This document shows positions 1-8,762 of a stretch of DNA of 64,000 bases, in pieces; position 1 is the stretch's first letter, and every line of letters begins with the position of its first letter. A model generated the notes under the pieces. That model was not told where the DNA came from. It did no database searches and saw only the letters and a program-made list of their open reading frames with translations. The stretch is from an uncultured Lachnospiraceae bacterium (GTDB lineage: Bacteria > Bacillota > Clostridia > Lachnospirales > Lachnospiraceae): assembly GCA_947577185.1 (NCBI GenBank), contig CANPUE010000002.1, positions 124,001-188,000 on the forward strand, written 5' to 3'. The position numbers and the translations under genes were made by a program.

Positions 1-929
1 CTGTCAAGATCCGCACTGTCACGGGACGCCTTGTCCCACGGCAGTTCCAGCAGCGTTTCAATATATGCGCGCTCCACGGCGCTCTCTGCGCTGCTGCCCG
101 CCACGCTGCGGAATCTGGCGATCTCTTTTCTGATCTTATCCTTTACTTCTTTCCCTGCCCGCAGCTTTTCGAGTCCTTCCTCGAACTGTCTGATATCCGA
201 AAAAGTTTCATCTTCTCCGAGTTCCTTGCGGATATAGCGCAGCTGCTCACGCAGGACATATTCCTTCTGTGTCTGGTCTATGTTTTTCCTGACCTGTACC
301 ACCAGTTTATTTTTAATCTGTACTACTTCCACTTCATTGGCCAGAAATGCGGTCAGTACGAAAAATCTTTCCCTGAGACCGACTGCACTCAACACCTGCT
401 GTTTTTTCTGGAATGAAAGAGGGATGTTAATCGTAATCTGATCCATCAGCTTCCCAAGATCTGTACTTTCCTCGACCTGCCTGCCGATGTTTGCGCCGAT
501 TTTGGGAAAGCACACCGTATACTGCGCGAACTCTTCTTTCACAGTCCGCAGCATCGCCTCTTTCTCTGCCTCATCCAAGGTTTCTTCCGCTTCGCTCAGT
601 ATATTGACTGTTGAAGTCAAAAATGAGGTTTCCTTCTGAAAAGAGACAAGCTCTGCTCTGAAACGGCCTTCGACCAGCACCCTTATCATATGATCCGGCA
701 GCTTTGTTACCTGCTTGACCGTGACGATCGTGCCGATCGCATAAACCTGCTCTAAATCCGGATCTTTCACATCCGGATCTTTCTGGGTCACTACAAAAAG
801 TTCCTGATCCCCCATCATTGCCGCTTCCACTGCAAGGACTGACTTTTCTCTGCTCAGATCAAAATGGATCACCATATCCGGCAAAATTGTCAGTCCCCGC
901 AGCGTTACTGTCGGCATTCCTTCACTCAT
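1..929 (-). CDS. lon: Lon ATP-dependent protease, N-terminal part (partial, runs off the window)
   Basis: The reverse strand from 929 is open to the window edge and encodes about 309 residues beginning MSEGMPTVTLRGLTILPDM. This is the substrate-binding LAN domain of Lon: the LRGLTILP start, the LSREKSVLA and QELFVVTQKD strands, then the helical stretch ending LPWDKASRDSADLDS just before the AAA+ domain. The Walker motifs and the Ser-Lys protease site lie outside the window. An in-frame TGA four codons upstream fixes 929 as the first possible ATG. Lon degrades misfolded and regulatory proteins in the cytoplasm. It follows clpX on the same strand after 73 bp, giving the tig-clpP-clpX-lon order common in Firmicutes. 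Confidence 0.95.
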   Translation of the reverse strand, partial: MSEGMPTVTLRGLTILPDMVIHFDLSREKSVLAVEAAMMGDQELFVVTQKDPDVKDPDLEQVYAIGTIVTVKQVTKLPDHMIRVLVEGRFRAELVSFQKETSFLTSTVNILSEAEETLDEAEKEAMLRTVKEEFAQYTVCFPKIGANIGRQVEESTDLGKLMDQITINIPLSFQKKQQVLSAVGLRERFFVLTAFLANEVEVVQIKNKLVVQVRKNIDQTQKEYVLREQLRYIRKELGEDETFSDIRQFEEGLEKLRAGKEVKDKIRKEIARFRSVAGSSAESAVERAYIETLLELPWDKASRDSADLD

Positions 930-958
930 TCTGTATCACGCTCTTTCCTTCATCATGT

Positions 959-994
959 AAACAAAACGCCGCCCCAAAATATGTGACGACGTTT
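959..994 (-). terminator. Possible weak terminator between clpX and lon
   Basis: On the minus strand AAACGTCGTC (994-985) can pair with GGCGGCGTTT (973-964) over ten positions including two G-T pairs, and is followed by TTGTTT. The stem is imperfect and the T tract interrupted, so it may only weaken read-through from clpX into lon. Confidence 0.35.
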
Positions 995-1002
995 CACCAT
1001 TC

Positions 1003-2265
1003 TTACTTTGCCTGCAGCAGGCGGTTTCGATAATGAACAATGGGCGGCTCTTTCCCTTCCACCGCATCTTTCGTAACCACACATTCTGCAATATTATCAT
1101 CTGATGGAATTTCATACATAATATCCATCATCACATTTTCCATAATGGAACGGAGCCCTCTTGCACCGGTCTTTCTCGCATAAGCCAGATCTGCGATCGC
1201 TTCGACCGCCTCATCATCCACTTTCAGCGACACCTCGTCAAACTCGAACAGTTTACGATACTGTTTGATCAATGCATTTCTGGGTTCTTTCAGGATCCTG
1301 ATCAGCGCGGCTTTATCCAAGCCTTCCAGGGTAACCGTGATCGGCACACGTCCGATGAACTCAGGGATCAGTCCGAATTTCATCAGATCCTGCGGCGCCA
1401 CTTCCTTTAAGATTGCTCCGATATCCTTACTGCTCTTCTCTATGATCTTTGCATTAAAGCCGATCGAATTTCTGTCCAGTCTCTCCTCCACGATCTTCTC
1501 AAGGCCGTCAAATGCTCCGCCGCAGATGAACAGGATATTGGATGTATCAATCTGAATCAGCTCCTGATGCGGATGTTTTCTCCCGCCCTGCGGGGGAACG
1601 CTGGCGACTGTTCCCTCTATGATCTTCAACAGTGCCTGCTGGACGCCCTCACCGGAAACATCTCTGGTGATTGAAACATTCTCACTCTTTTTCGTTATCT
1701 TGTCGATCTCATCGATATAGATGATTCCGTACTGCGCGCGTTCAATATCATAATCGGCTGACTGAATCAGCTTCAGCAGAATGTTCTCTACATCCTCACC
1801 GACATATCCCGCCTCCGTGAGCGTCGTCGCATCTGCGATCGCAAACGGTACATTGATAATTTTGGCAAGGGTCTGCGCAAGGTAGGTCTTGCCGGAGCCG
1901 GTAGGTCCTATCATGATAATATTACTCTTCTGCAGTTCCACGCCGTCCTCATCCGGCGGAGCCATGACTCTTTTATAATGATTATAGACAGAAACCGCCA
2001 GTACTTTTTTCGCATCTTCCTGTCCGATCACATAATCGTCGAGAAAGTTCTTGATCTCCACAGGCTTTAAGAGATTGATCTCCATCTCGTCTGTTTCCTG
2101 TTCAAGATTCTCCTCATATTCCTCTTCAATGATGTCCGCGCAAATGTCCACGCATTCGTCACAGATATACACATTGCCGGGTCCGGCAATCATCTTCCGG
2201 ACCTGTTCCTGCGTTTTATTGCAAAAGGAACATCTTACCTTATCGTCAGAATTTCTTCCTGCCAT
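1003..2265 (-). CDS. clpX: ClpX, ATPase and specificity subunit of the ClpXP protease
   Basis: The 420-residue product has the full ClpX layout. An N-terminal C4 zinc-binding domain uses C12, C15, C35 and C38 to recruit adaptors and substrates. The AAA+ module carries Walker A GPTGSGKT (120-127), the pore loop GYVG (153-156), Walker B IIYIDEID (181-188) and a C-terminal small domain with [10 protein letters not shown]. The hexamer unfolds tagged proteins in the cytoplasm and feeds them to ClpP, whose gene lies 23 bp upstream in the same direction. Length is normal for the family. Start is the only ATG that precedes the zinc domain. Confidence 0.98.
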   Translation of the reverse strand: MAGRNSDDKVRCSFCNKTQEQVRKMIAGPGNVYICDECVDICADIIEEEYEENLEQETDEMEINLLKPVEIKNFLDDYVIGQEDAKKVLAVSVYNHYKRVMAPPDEDGVELQKSNIIMIGPTGSGKTYLAQTLAKIINVPFAIADATTLTEAGYVGEDVENILLKLIQSADYDIERAQYGIIYIDEIDKITKKSENVSITRDVSGEGVQQALLKIIEGTVASVPPQGGRKHPHQELIQIDTSNILFICGGAFDGLEKIVEERLDRNSIGFNAKIIEKSSKDIGAILKEVAPQDLMKFGLIPEFIGRVPITVTLEGLDKAALIRILKEPRNALIKQYRKLFEFDEVSLKVDDEAVEAIADLAYARKTGARGLRSIMENVMMDIMYEIPSDDNIAECVVTKDAVEGKEPPIVHYRNRLLQAK

Positions 2266-2288
2266 TTCTTATATCCATGCCTTTCTTT

Positions 2289-2888
2289 CTATTGTTCAGC
2301 AGCCTCGGCATGATTTGTGATGACGCGGTCGATCAAGCCATATGAAAGCGCTTCCTCCGCTGATTTCCAGTTATCACGCTCCGTATCCGCCGCGATCACT
2401 TCATAATCCTGCCCTGTATTCTCAGACAATATTCTGTTTAACTTTTGTTTTGTCTGCAGAATATGCTTGGCCGCGATCTCAATCTCTGTTGCCTGCCCCT
2501 GTGCACCTCCAAGCGGCTGGTGGATCATGATCTCAGCATTCGGGAGCGCCATTCTCTTTCCTTTGGCGCCGCCTGCAAGCAAAAATGCCCCCATACTGGC
2601 CGCCATGCCGATACAGACAGTTGACACGTCACATTTAATAAACTGCATCGTATCATAAATTGCCATGCCTGCCGTCACGGAGCCGCCCGGACTGTTGATA
2701 TACAGATGAATGTCCTTTTCCGGATCTTCGGATTCCAAAAACAGCATCTGGGCAACCACCAGGCTTGCCGTTGTCTCATTGACTTCCTCCCCAAGAAAAA
2801 TGATCCTCTCTTTGAGTAATCTCGAATAAATGTCATAGGAGCGTTCCCCTTTTGAGGTCTGCTCAATGACATAAGGTACTAATGCCAT
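2289..2888 (-). CDS. clpP: ClpP, proteolytic subunit of Clp proteases
   Basis: A 199-residue serine peptidase of family S14 with the expected catalytic triad: S98 in [12 protein letters not shown]123 in MIHQPLGG and D172 in AADTERDNW. The oxyanion segment [10 protein letters not shown] is intact. ClpP forms the tetradecameric barrel used by ClpX and, where present, ClpC or ClpA. It lies 28 bp downstream of trigger factor and 23 bp upstream of clpX, so the three are very likely one transcript. A GGAGG site precedes the ATG. Confidence 0.98.
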   Translation of the reverse strand: MALVPYVIEQTSKGERSYDIYSRLLKERIIFLGEEVNETTASLVVAQMLFLESEDPEKDIHLYINSPGGSVTAGMAIYDTMQFIKCDVSTVCIGMAASMGAFLLAGGAKGKRMALPNAEIMIHQPLGGAQGQATEIEIAAKHILQTKQKLNRILSENTGQDYEVIAADTERDNWKSAEEALSYGLIDRVITNHAEAAEQ

Positions 2889-2916
2889 AAAAATCCCTCC
2901 GTATCAAGCTGTCTGT

Positions 2917-4203
2917 TTACTTTTCCTTTGCATTCTCCACTACAAATTCGGAGGCTTTCTTCACTGCAAGATCCTTTCTGATGTTCTTTTGTTCTTTCTC
3001 TCCGAGCATCTCCCTGATCTTGTCGACTTCCATCTGGTACACTTCCGCCATAGTCTCCATCTCTTTGTCAAATTCTTCATCCGTCACTTCGATGTTCTCA
3101 GCCTGTGCTACCGCTTCCAGAACGAGTCTGGATTTGATGCGCTTCTCAGCCTGCGGTTTCATCTGCTCTACCATCTGCTGATAGTTTGTGCCCGTGAACT
3201 GGAAGTACTGCTCTACGGAAATTCCCTGCATGGAAATTCTCTGCGCAAAATCATCGACCATCTGTTTTTGCTGTGTCTCGATCATTGCCTCGGGGATGTC
3301 CATCTCGGCTCCCGCAACGATCGCCTCGATCACGGCCTCTTCTTTCTTTTCTTTTGCTTCTTTTTCCTTCTGCTCTTCCAGATTTTTCTTTACGCTCTCT
3401 TTATATTCTGCCAGTGTGTCAAATTCTGACACTTCAGCTGCGAACTCGTCGTCCAGTTCAGGAAGTTCTTTCTCTTTGATCTCTTTCACGGTGCATTTGA
3501 ATACCGCCGCTTTGCCCTTTAATGCTTCCGCCTGATAATCTTCCGGGAAGGTCACGTTTACTTCCATCTCTTTCCCGATCTCCGCACCGATCAGCTGCTC
3601 CTCAAATCCGGGAATGAACGCGCCGGAACCGATTGTAAGCGGATAGTTCTCGCCTTTTCCGCCCTCGAAAGCCACGTCGTCAACAAAGCCTTCAAAATCA
3701 ATCACCGTCATATCGCCGTCTTTGACCGGTCTGTCTTCCACAGAGATATTTCTCGCGTTATTTTCGCGTTCTCTCTCAACGACTTTCATAATATCTTCTT
3801 CTGTAACGGTCATATCCGCCTTCTCGACCTCAATGCCCTTGTACTGTCCTAATTTTACTTCCGGCTTTAATGCCACTTCCGCCGTAAAGATAAACGGTTT
3901 GCCCGCTTCTATCTGCGTTACTTCGATCTTGGGAGAGGACACAATCTCCTCCTCGCATTCATCGAGCGCCTTCCCATAAACTTCCGGTATCAGGCTGTTC
4001 ACCGCATCTTCATAAAATACTTCCTTACCATACATTCTCTCAATGACCTGACGGGGCACTTTGCCCTTTCTGAATCCCGGAATGCTGATCTTTCCTTTCT
4101 GTTTCCGGTACGCAGACTCGATTGCCTTATCTAATTCCTCCGCACTCGCCTCAATGGTAAGTTTCGCCATGTTCTTTTCTAATTTCTCCACCTGTAAACT
4201 CAT
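2917..4203 (-). CDS. tig: Trigger factor, ribosome-associated chaperone and prolyl isomerase
   Basis: A 428-residue protein. The N-terminal ribosome-binding domain carries the signature GFRKGKVP (43-50), followed by an FKBP-type prolyl isomerase domain (KDGDMTVIDFEG to the EIGKEMEVNVTFPEDY region) and a long helical C-terminal chaperone arm. It binds nascent chains at the exit tunnel. The frame stays open 14 codons upstream, to 4245, but AAGGAGG lies eight bases before the ATG at 4203 and none precedes the earlier ATG, so 4203 is taken as the start. It is the first gene of the tig-clpP-clpX group. Confidence 0.97.
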   Translation of the reverse strand: MSLQVEKLEKNMAKLTIEASAEELDKAIESAYRKQKGKISIPGFRKGKVPRQVIERMYGKEVFYEDAVNSLIPEVYGKALDECEEEIVSSPKIEVTQIEAGKPFIFTAEVALKPEVKLGQYKGIEVEKADMTVTEEDIMKVVERERENNARNISVEDRPVKDGDMTVIDFEGFVDDVAFEGGKGENYPLTIGSGAFIPGFEEQLIGAEIGKEMEVNVTFPEDYQAEALKGKAAVFKCTVKEIKEKELPELDDEFAAEVSEFDTLAEYKESVKKNLEEQKEKEAKEKKEEAVIEAIVAGAEMDIPEAMIETQQKQMVDDFAQRISMQGISVEQYFQFTGTNYQQMVEQMKPQAEKRIKSRLVLEAVAQAENIEVTDEEFDKEMETMAEVYQMEVDKIREMLGEKEQKNIRKDLAVKKASEFVVENAKEK

Positions 4204-4294
4204 AGACTGGTTTCCTCCTTCAATCACCTCTGCAACCTGTATCATTTCATCAGGAATCTACGCGCGATACGCACTCCTGGTCACAGTCATTTAG

Positions 4295-4303
4295 CCATTA
4301 TAG
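4295..4303 (-). promoter_or_regulatory. Extended -10 promoter for the tig-clpP-clpX operon
   Basis: The minus strand reads TGCTATAAT, an extended -10 element about 90 bp upstream of the trigger factor ATG. No good -35 hexamer is visible at the usual distance, consistent with extended -10 promoters. Confidence 0.55.
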
Positions 4304-4338
4304 CATAAACGTCTGGAAAATACTAGTACTATACCACA

Positions 4339-4461
4339 TCATTTTTTGCTATAAATCACTTTTAAACGGATCAGACTGATCACCTTTGTATTGTAAGGAA
4401 TTCCCACTCTGCCGATAATATATTCCGCGTGATCCTGTAAAATCCGTTTCCGTCTTTCCAT
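4339..4461 (-). pseudogene. Short unassigned reading frame, possibly a gene remnant
   Basis: A 40-codon frame starts at ATG 4461 and ends with TGA at 4341-4339; the coding look (MERRKRILQDHAEYIIGRVG and onward, a basic amphipathic stretch ending VIYSKK) extends a few codons upstream to an in-frame TAA. There is no ribosome site before the ATG. It lies in the gap between the ABC transporter operon and the tig promoter. It may be the tail of a decayed gene, a very small gene, or chance; the family is not recognised. Confidence 0.25.
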
Positions 4462-4556
4462 TTCTTCTCTGTTTTCCGCAATAATATCAGATTATGCGAC
4501 GCTGTTCTCCATTTTGCGACTGTTATTCCTGCCGAGTATGCCGACGGCATGGGCCT

Positions 4557-5957
4557 TCATGGACGGCTTTGTGAAAAATCCTGTTTCAGGGTCACGACAG
4601 TACCGTCCAAAAGCTGTGCGTCTGCGGCCCGGTGCGTCGTCACAAGCAGCGTCCGCCCTTCCAGTCTCTTCATGATATATGCCGCGGTACGGATGCGGTT
4701 TTCCTCATCGAGCCCGGTAAAAGGCTCATCCATCATGAGAAGCTGCGCCCCTGACAGCATCGCGCGCAGTACCGCGCAGCGCCTTTTCATACCGCCGCTT
4801 AACGTACCGGCCGGCCGGTCCAGGCTTTCCTCCGGAAGGATCTCCAACGCCTCTTCGCGGATTTTCTGCGGATCACAGACATCCGCAGTCAACAGAATAT
4901 TGGTAACAACATCGCACGCCTCACACAGCCTGTCCTCCTGAAAGACCATGCCGATCCGCTCCGGCACGCCTTCTATCTCTCCCTCATCCGCCTCTGTCAT
5001 ACGGTTCAGCAGCCCAAGCAGCGTCGTTTTTCCACCGCCTGAGGGCGCCATCAGAAGATATCGTCCGCCTCTTTTCAGGGTCAGAGAGAAGTCTTTGAAA
5101 ACAATCTGCTGACCATACGTTTTTCCGGCATGACGGATCACGATATCGTGGGGATCTTCCCGGCCGGAACGTCTTCCCGCCCCCGCAAAGCGGAAACAGG
5201 GATCCGGTCTGTGGCACGCCAGACGGCCAAACACCCAAAGCACGCCTTTTTCAAACAAAAAGCTGAGTAAAATGACCAGAAATGTCCATGCAAACAGCCC
5301 CGCCGTATCAAGATAGATCTTAGACTGGTAAAGGCGTTCTCCAAGCGAATGCGGCGGCATGCCGATCACCTCCGCCGCCACGCCCGACTTCCACGCCATC
5401 CCCAGAGAAATTTTCAGACAGCCTGACAGATACGGCACAAGCGCCGGTACATAAAGATACCACAGGCGGTTCCATCTGCTCATCCCCAGCACCTGCGCCA
5501 TCTCCAGAAGCCTGCGGTCCGTACTTTTAAGCCCCTCTGCCGCATTGATATAGACATTGGGAAACACAATCAGAAAACTGATCAAAAATGACAGCCCGGA
5601 GGAACCCGCCCAGATCAGCACAAGCACGGCAAAGGAAGCCACCGGGACTGCCTTTAGCGTGATCAGAAGCGGTTCCAGAAATTCCTGCAAAAGCGGATAC
5701 CTGTAACTGAGTGATCCCAACAACAGCCCACCGAAAAACGCCGTCCCAAATCCCGCACCGATCCTGGCAAACGAGTAAAAAACAACCTTCCAAAAATCTT
5801 CTCTGGCAAGATTGTCCCAAAAAGCCCGTGCCGCCTGTAAAGGCCCGACAAGCAGGATATCGTTGTCCACAAGCACCGTGACCGTCTGCCAGACGCACAG
5901 CCAGAAGAGAACGATCATGCTCTTTTTTATCACTGTCATTTTATTATTTCTTTTCAC
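4557..5957 (-). CDS. NitT/TauT-type ABC importer: permease and ATPase fused in one chain
   Basis: A 466-residue fusion. Residues 1-245 are a SsuC/TauC/ThiX-type permease with about six membrane segments and the EAA coupling loop at 141-171 (EGLKSTDRRLLEMAQVLGMS). Residues 270-466 are a short ABC ATPase with Walker A APSGGGKT (304-311), signature LSGGM (386-390), Walker B LLMMDEP (406-412) and an H-loop TTHR. Family members are normally two separate proteins. The start is GTG with GAGG six bases upstream; the next ATG (5939) has no ribosome site. It follows a lipoprotein binding protein by 19 bp. The substrate could be a thiamine precursor, sulfonate or similar small solute; no thi or ssu gene is nearby to decide. 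Confidence 0.85.
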   Translation of the reverse strand: MKRNNKMTVIKKSMIVLFWLCVWQTVTVLVDNDILLVGPLQAARAFWDNLAREDFWKVVFYSFARIGAGFGTAFFGGLLLGSLSYRYPLLQEFLEPLLITLKAVPVASFAVLVLIWAGSSGLSFLISFLIVFPNVYINAAEGLKSTDRRLLEMAQVLGMSRWNRLWYLYVPALVPYLSGCLKISLGMAWKSGVAAEVIGMPPHSLGERLYQSKIYLDTAGLFAWTFLVILLSFLFEKGVLWVFGRLACHRPDPCFRFAGAGRRSGREDPHDIVIRHAGKTYGQQIVFKDFSLTLKRGGRYLLMAPSGGGKTTLLGLLNRMTEADEGEIEGVPERIGMVFQEDRLCEACDVVTNILLTADVCDPQKIREEALEILPEESLDRPAGTLSGGMKRRCAVLRAMLSGAQLLMMDEPFTGLDEENRIRTAAYIMKRLEGRTLLVTTHRAADAQLLDGTVVTLKQDFSQSRP

Positions 5958-5976
5958 CGGTCACCTCTTGCTGGCT

Positions 5977-6960
5977 CTATGGGATATAATAAAAATCATC
6001 TCCCGGCACTGCACCGCCCACAGAAGCCGCATCCTGTTCAAACAACACTTGCAGATACCCGGAAAGCGCCTGTTTCATCTCTTCCCCATCTATATAAGTA
6101 ATGTTACAGTACGGCATCGCTTTCGCCGCTACGGGCGCCTTCTCAATGATCCCGTAAGAAGCGACGAGTTCCGCCGCCGCATCAACGTGTTCGTTCGCGT
6201 AAATGGCACTGGCCCGGTGTTCTTCCAGAAACTGTTCCGCCGCCTTCTGATTTGCCTGCAAAAATTCTTTTCTTGCTACGGTGACTCCTGTCACAAGGCT
6301 GCTGCCTCCTTCTCCCTGTACGTTCGACCATTCCTTAGTCAGATCCATCACGACAGACAGGGATTCATTCTGCATACAGGCCGCTGTGACAAAAGGCTGC
6401 GGCAGTACGCCCGCCGCATCCGGGTTCTTCGCCAGATACGCCGCCACTTCCGTTGCTTCGGATTTATATTCCAATGTGATCTCATCGGCCGTAAGCCCGT
6501 TTTGTGTCAACAGATACCGGAAAACATAGTCCGGCGTCGTTCCTTTTCCCGTCAGATAAACCGTCCTGCCCCTCAGATCTTCCACAGACAGGATCCCGGA
6601 ATCCCCGGACACCATGTAGAGAACACCAAGCGTGTTGATATCGATCACCGATACGCCGCCCTGCGTCTTATGATAAAGAACCGCCGCCACATTCGCAGGC
6701 ACGAGTGCGATATCCAGCTCCCCGGAAACCATCTTAGGCAGAAGTTCATCCGCCGCTGTCGCCATCGTAAAATCATAGCCGTTTTTTGCCTCCCCGTTCT
6801 CCGACTGGCTCATCAAAGATACGAGCCCCATCGATGTCGGTCCTTTCAGGGAACCGATGCGGACATTCACCGCCTCCTGTCCCTTTTCTGCGCCACACCC
6901 GGTCAGGGCTGCCATGCAGACCGCGATATACATGATCCATGCCAATACCTTCTTTTTCAT
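5977..6960 (-). CDS. ABC importer substrate-binding lipoprotein, NMT1/ThiY-SsuA type
   Basis: A 327-residue protein with a lipoprotein signal peptide (MKKK, hydrophobic stretch, lipobox LTGC with C22), so it should be anchored outside the membrane. The mature part has the two-lobed fold of NMT1/ThiY-like binding proteins: KGPTSMGLVSLM near the start, GELDIALVPANVAAVLYHK, and the hinge-side segment ATEVAAYLAKNPDAAGVLPQPFVTAAC (in parts). It sits directly upstream of the fused permease-ATPase and must deliver its ligand to it. AGAGG lies seven bases before the ATG. Only about 60 bp separate it from the terminator of the spore protein gene, leaving no room for a TPP riboswitch. Ligand unknown. 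Confidence 0.85.
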   Translation of the reverse strand: MKKKVLAWIMYIAVCMAALTGCGAEKGQEAVNVRIGSLKGPTSMGLVSLMSQSENGEAKNGYDFTMATAADELLPKMVSGELDIALVPANVAAVLYHKTQGGVSVIDINTLGVLYMVSGDSGILSVEDLRGRTVYLTGKGTTPDYVFRYLLTQNGLTADEITLEYKSEATEVAAYLAKNPDAAGVLPQPFVTAACMQNESLSVVMDLTKEWSNVQGEGGSSLVTGVTVARKEFLQANQKAAEQFLEEHRASAIYANEHVDAAAELVASYGIIEKAPVAAKAMPYCNITYIDGEEMKQALSGYLQVLFEQDAASVGGAVPGDDFYYIP

Positions 6961-7018
6961 ACGTCATCCTCTCCTTTTATCCGCTTCCTTACTGTGCCTA
7001 TTTTACGATATCATCCGC

Positions 7019-7051
7019 AAAAAAACAACCCGCCTGAATTTCTCAGGCGGG
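7019..7051 (-). terminator. Intrinsic terminator of the spore protein gene
   Basis: A perfect 9-bp stem, CCCGCCTGA with TCAGGCGGG (7029-7051), five-base loop, is followed on the minus strand by TTG and seven T residues (7025-7019). It lies about 30 bp after the SASP stop codon. Confidence 0.9.
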
Positions 7052-7082
7052 CCATTTTGTTATGACGTTGCGAAACAGTGTG

Positions 7083-7283
7083 TTATTTCATCTGCTCTTC
7101 CTGTTTCTTGATCATTCTACGAACCATCTCACCACCGATGGAACCTGCTTCCTTAGATGTCAGGTCACCATTGTAACCTTCTTTCAGGTTAACACCAAGT
7201 TCAGAAGCAACCTCTGTTTTGAAGCGATCCATTGCTGCCTTAGCTTCCGGTACTTCAACTCTATTCGTTTTGTTACTTGCCAT
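7083..7283 (-). CDS. Small acid-soluble spore protein, alpha/beta type
   Basis: A 66-residue protein with both family signatures: FKTEVASELGVNL, where the glutamate-containing site is cut by the germination protease Gpr, and the DNA-binding C-terminal helix region GDLTSKEAGSIGGEMVRRMI. These proteins coat DNA in dormant spores, protect it from UV and heat, and are degraded on germination. This shows that the host lineage sporulates. GGAGGTGAAAGAAA precedes the ATG. A forespore sigma-G promoter would be expected upstream, but no convincing match was found by eye. Single gene with its own terminator. Confidence 0.97.
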   Translation of the reverse strand: MASNKTNRVEVPEAKAAMDRFKTEVASELGVNLKEGYNGDLTSKEAGSIGGEMVRRMIKKQEEQMK

Positions 7284-7329
7284 TTTCTTTCACCTCCGAA
7301 AATACATTTCATCTTTTATCTATATTTGA

Positions 7330-7355
7330 GATAAGCGACCGTGACACCGCTTATC
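7330..7355. repeat. Inverted repeat upstream of the spore protein gene
   Basis: GATAAGCG (7330-7337) and CGCTTATC (7348-7355) form a perfect 8-bp dyad with a ten-base spacer, between the DJ-1/PfpI gene and the spore protein gene. There is no T tract, so it is more likely an operator or RNA hairpin than a terminator; its role is unknown. Confidence 0.35.
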
Positions 7356-7471
7356 CCAGAATAATAGATGTTAACCCGAAACCGGATCACGTTATCTGTT
7401 CAAGCGTGTTTGTATCACTTATCTTGATGTTAGTATGAACGGATTGCAGAAAAATATTTTGGTAAGTTTTT

Positions 7472-8017
7472 CTAAAACAGAATCTTCTCTTTCATGCTGC
7501 AAGCTTCCTCTTTTCCCGTAAACTGTTCCAGGATCGCCAGCGCAAACGGGATCGCTGTTCCCATGGCACGGCTCGTAATGATGCGGTCTGTCACCACAAC
7601 CGGTTCCTTCTTTAAATCCGCACACTCCAGATGGCTTTCAAAACCCGGATTGACACAGGCTGCTTTGTGCGCAAGCATTCCTCTGTGTGCAAAAATACTC
7701 GGCGCCGCGCAGATCGCCGCAATGTATTTTCCATTTTCATAAAAAGCATCCACCTGTTTCATCAGCGGTTCAAATGCTTCCAGATTCGTTGTCCCCGGCA
7801 TGCCGCCCGGCAGGACGATCATGTCTGTTTTATCAAAATCAACTTCATTGAATGTGCAGTCCATTTCCACAGTGATCCTGTGAGAGCCGGTCACCTTCTT
7901 CTCCTCCGAAATGGAAACCATATCCACATCGATATCCGCCCTGCGCAGTATATCCACAACGGTCAGCGCTTCAATTTCCTCAAAACCATTTGCAAAAAAA
8001 ACACATACTTTGCTCAT
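7472..8017 (-). CDS. DJ-1/PfpI family protein (ThiJ-like)
   Basis: A 181-residue single-domain DJ-1/PfpI protein. The nucleophile-elbow cysteine is C103 in AAICAAPSIFA, with the conserved acidic residue in GFEEIEA (13-16) and the glycine-rich IVLPGGMPG. Members are deglycases, glyoxalases, chaperones or redox sensors; the annotated 'ThiJ' thiamine link is historical. The frame is open 17 codons further upstream, but GAAGGAAAATAAA lies directly before ATG 8017 and the family N-terminus begins at this methionine. It appears to be a single gene, transcribed away from the CYTH gene. Confidence 0.92.
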   Translation of the reverse strand: MSKVCVFFANGFEEIEALTVVDILRRADIDVDMVSISEEKKVTGSHRITVEMDCTFNEVDFDKTDMIVLPGGMPGTTNLEAFEPLMKQVDAFYENGKYIAAICAAPSIFAHRGMLAHKAACVNPGFESHLECADLKKEPVVVTDRIITSRAMGTAIPFALAILEQFTGKEEACSMKEKILF

Positions 8018-8248
8018 TTTATTTTCCTTCTTTCTATATATTATGCAAGTCAGAATTATGCATGTCAAAACAGTTTACTGCGATTCATTACATTTTCCCC
8101 ATTTTTCATCTTCTCATATTCCGGATCTGATCTATTGCATGCCGTATGCCGTCATTGATGACATTCCTTTCAAATAACTGCAGACGATATGGATTGCGCT
8201 CAACCCTCTCAGTATAGTAAGATAATAAAAAATGAAAGGATTAAAAAA

Positions 8249-8743
8249 ATGGAAATCGAACGCAAATTCACAATCAAAACGCTTCCCGAAAATCTGGAAC
8301 AATACCCGTACCACGTCATCGAGCAGGCATACCTGAACACCGATCCCGTCATCAGGATCAGGAAACAGGACGATGCGTACTATCTGACTTATAAGGGAAA
8401 GGGACTCCTTGCAAGGGAAGAATACAATCTCCCGCTCAATGAGCAGTCCTATTATCACCTCCGTCAGAAAGCGGACGGAAACATCATCGCCAAGAAACGC
8501 TATCTGATCCCCATCGCCAATCCATCCTTTGCCAGAGGCTATGTCCCCTCTGTTGACCAGATCAGTCTAACCATAGAACTGGATCTCTTCGAGGCGCCTT
8601 TTGACAGCCTCATCATCGCGGAGGTAGAATTTCCCGACCGGGAAATGGCCCAGGCCTTTCTCCCGGTTGACTGGTTTTTGTCAGATGTCACAGATAATCC
8701 GGACTACCACAACTCTAATCTGAGCAGGAAACAGCTAAGCTAA
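8249..8743 (+). CDS. CYTH-domain protein (triphosphate tunnel metalloenzyme family)
   Basis: A 164-residue protein made entirely of a CYTH domain, beginning with the signature ExExK as EIERKF (residues 2-7), then basic tunnel residues in IRIRK, YLTYKGKG and KKRYLIP and acidic ones in TIELDLF and IIAEVEFPD. Relatives bind nucleotide or inorganic triphosphates with divalent metals and act as triphosphatases, thiamine triphosphatases or class IV adenylate cyclases; the exact activity cannot be chosen here. The reading frame opens at 8189, but AAAGGA lies eight bases before ATG 8249, where the domain begins. It is convergent with malQ, with only 19 bp between stops. Confidence 0.9.
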   Translation: MEIERKFTIKTLPENLEQYPYHVIEQAYLNTDPVIRIRKQDDAYYLTYKGKGLLAREEYNLPLNEQSYYHLRQKADGNIIAKKRYLIPIANPSFARGYVPSVDQISLTIELDLFEAPFDSLIIAEVEFPDREMAQAFLPVDWFLSDVTDNPDYHNSNLSRKQLS

Positions 8744-8762
8744 CCGTATCAGCCGTATCCTG

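Noticed and set aside
30-237. Plus-strand reading frames across lon, addAB and the megasynthases
   Set aside because: They are antisense shadows of clear protein genes, with no ribosome sites or recognisable domains.
6961-7082. TPP riboswitch in front of the NMT1/ThiY-like binding protein
   Set aside because: Only about 60 bp separate the start codon from the spore-gene terminator, and no THI-box motif is visible.
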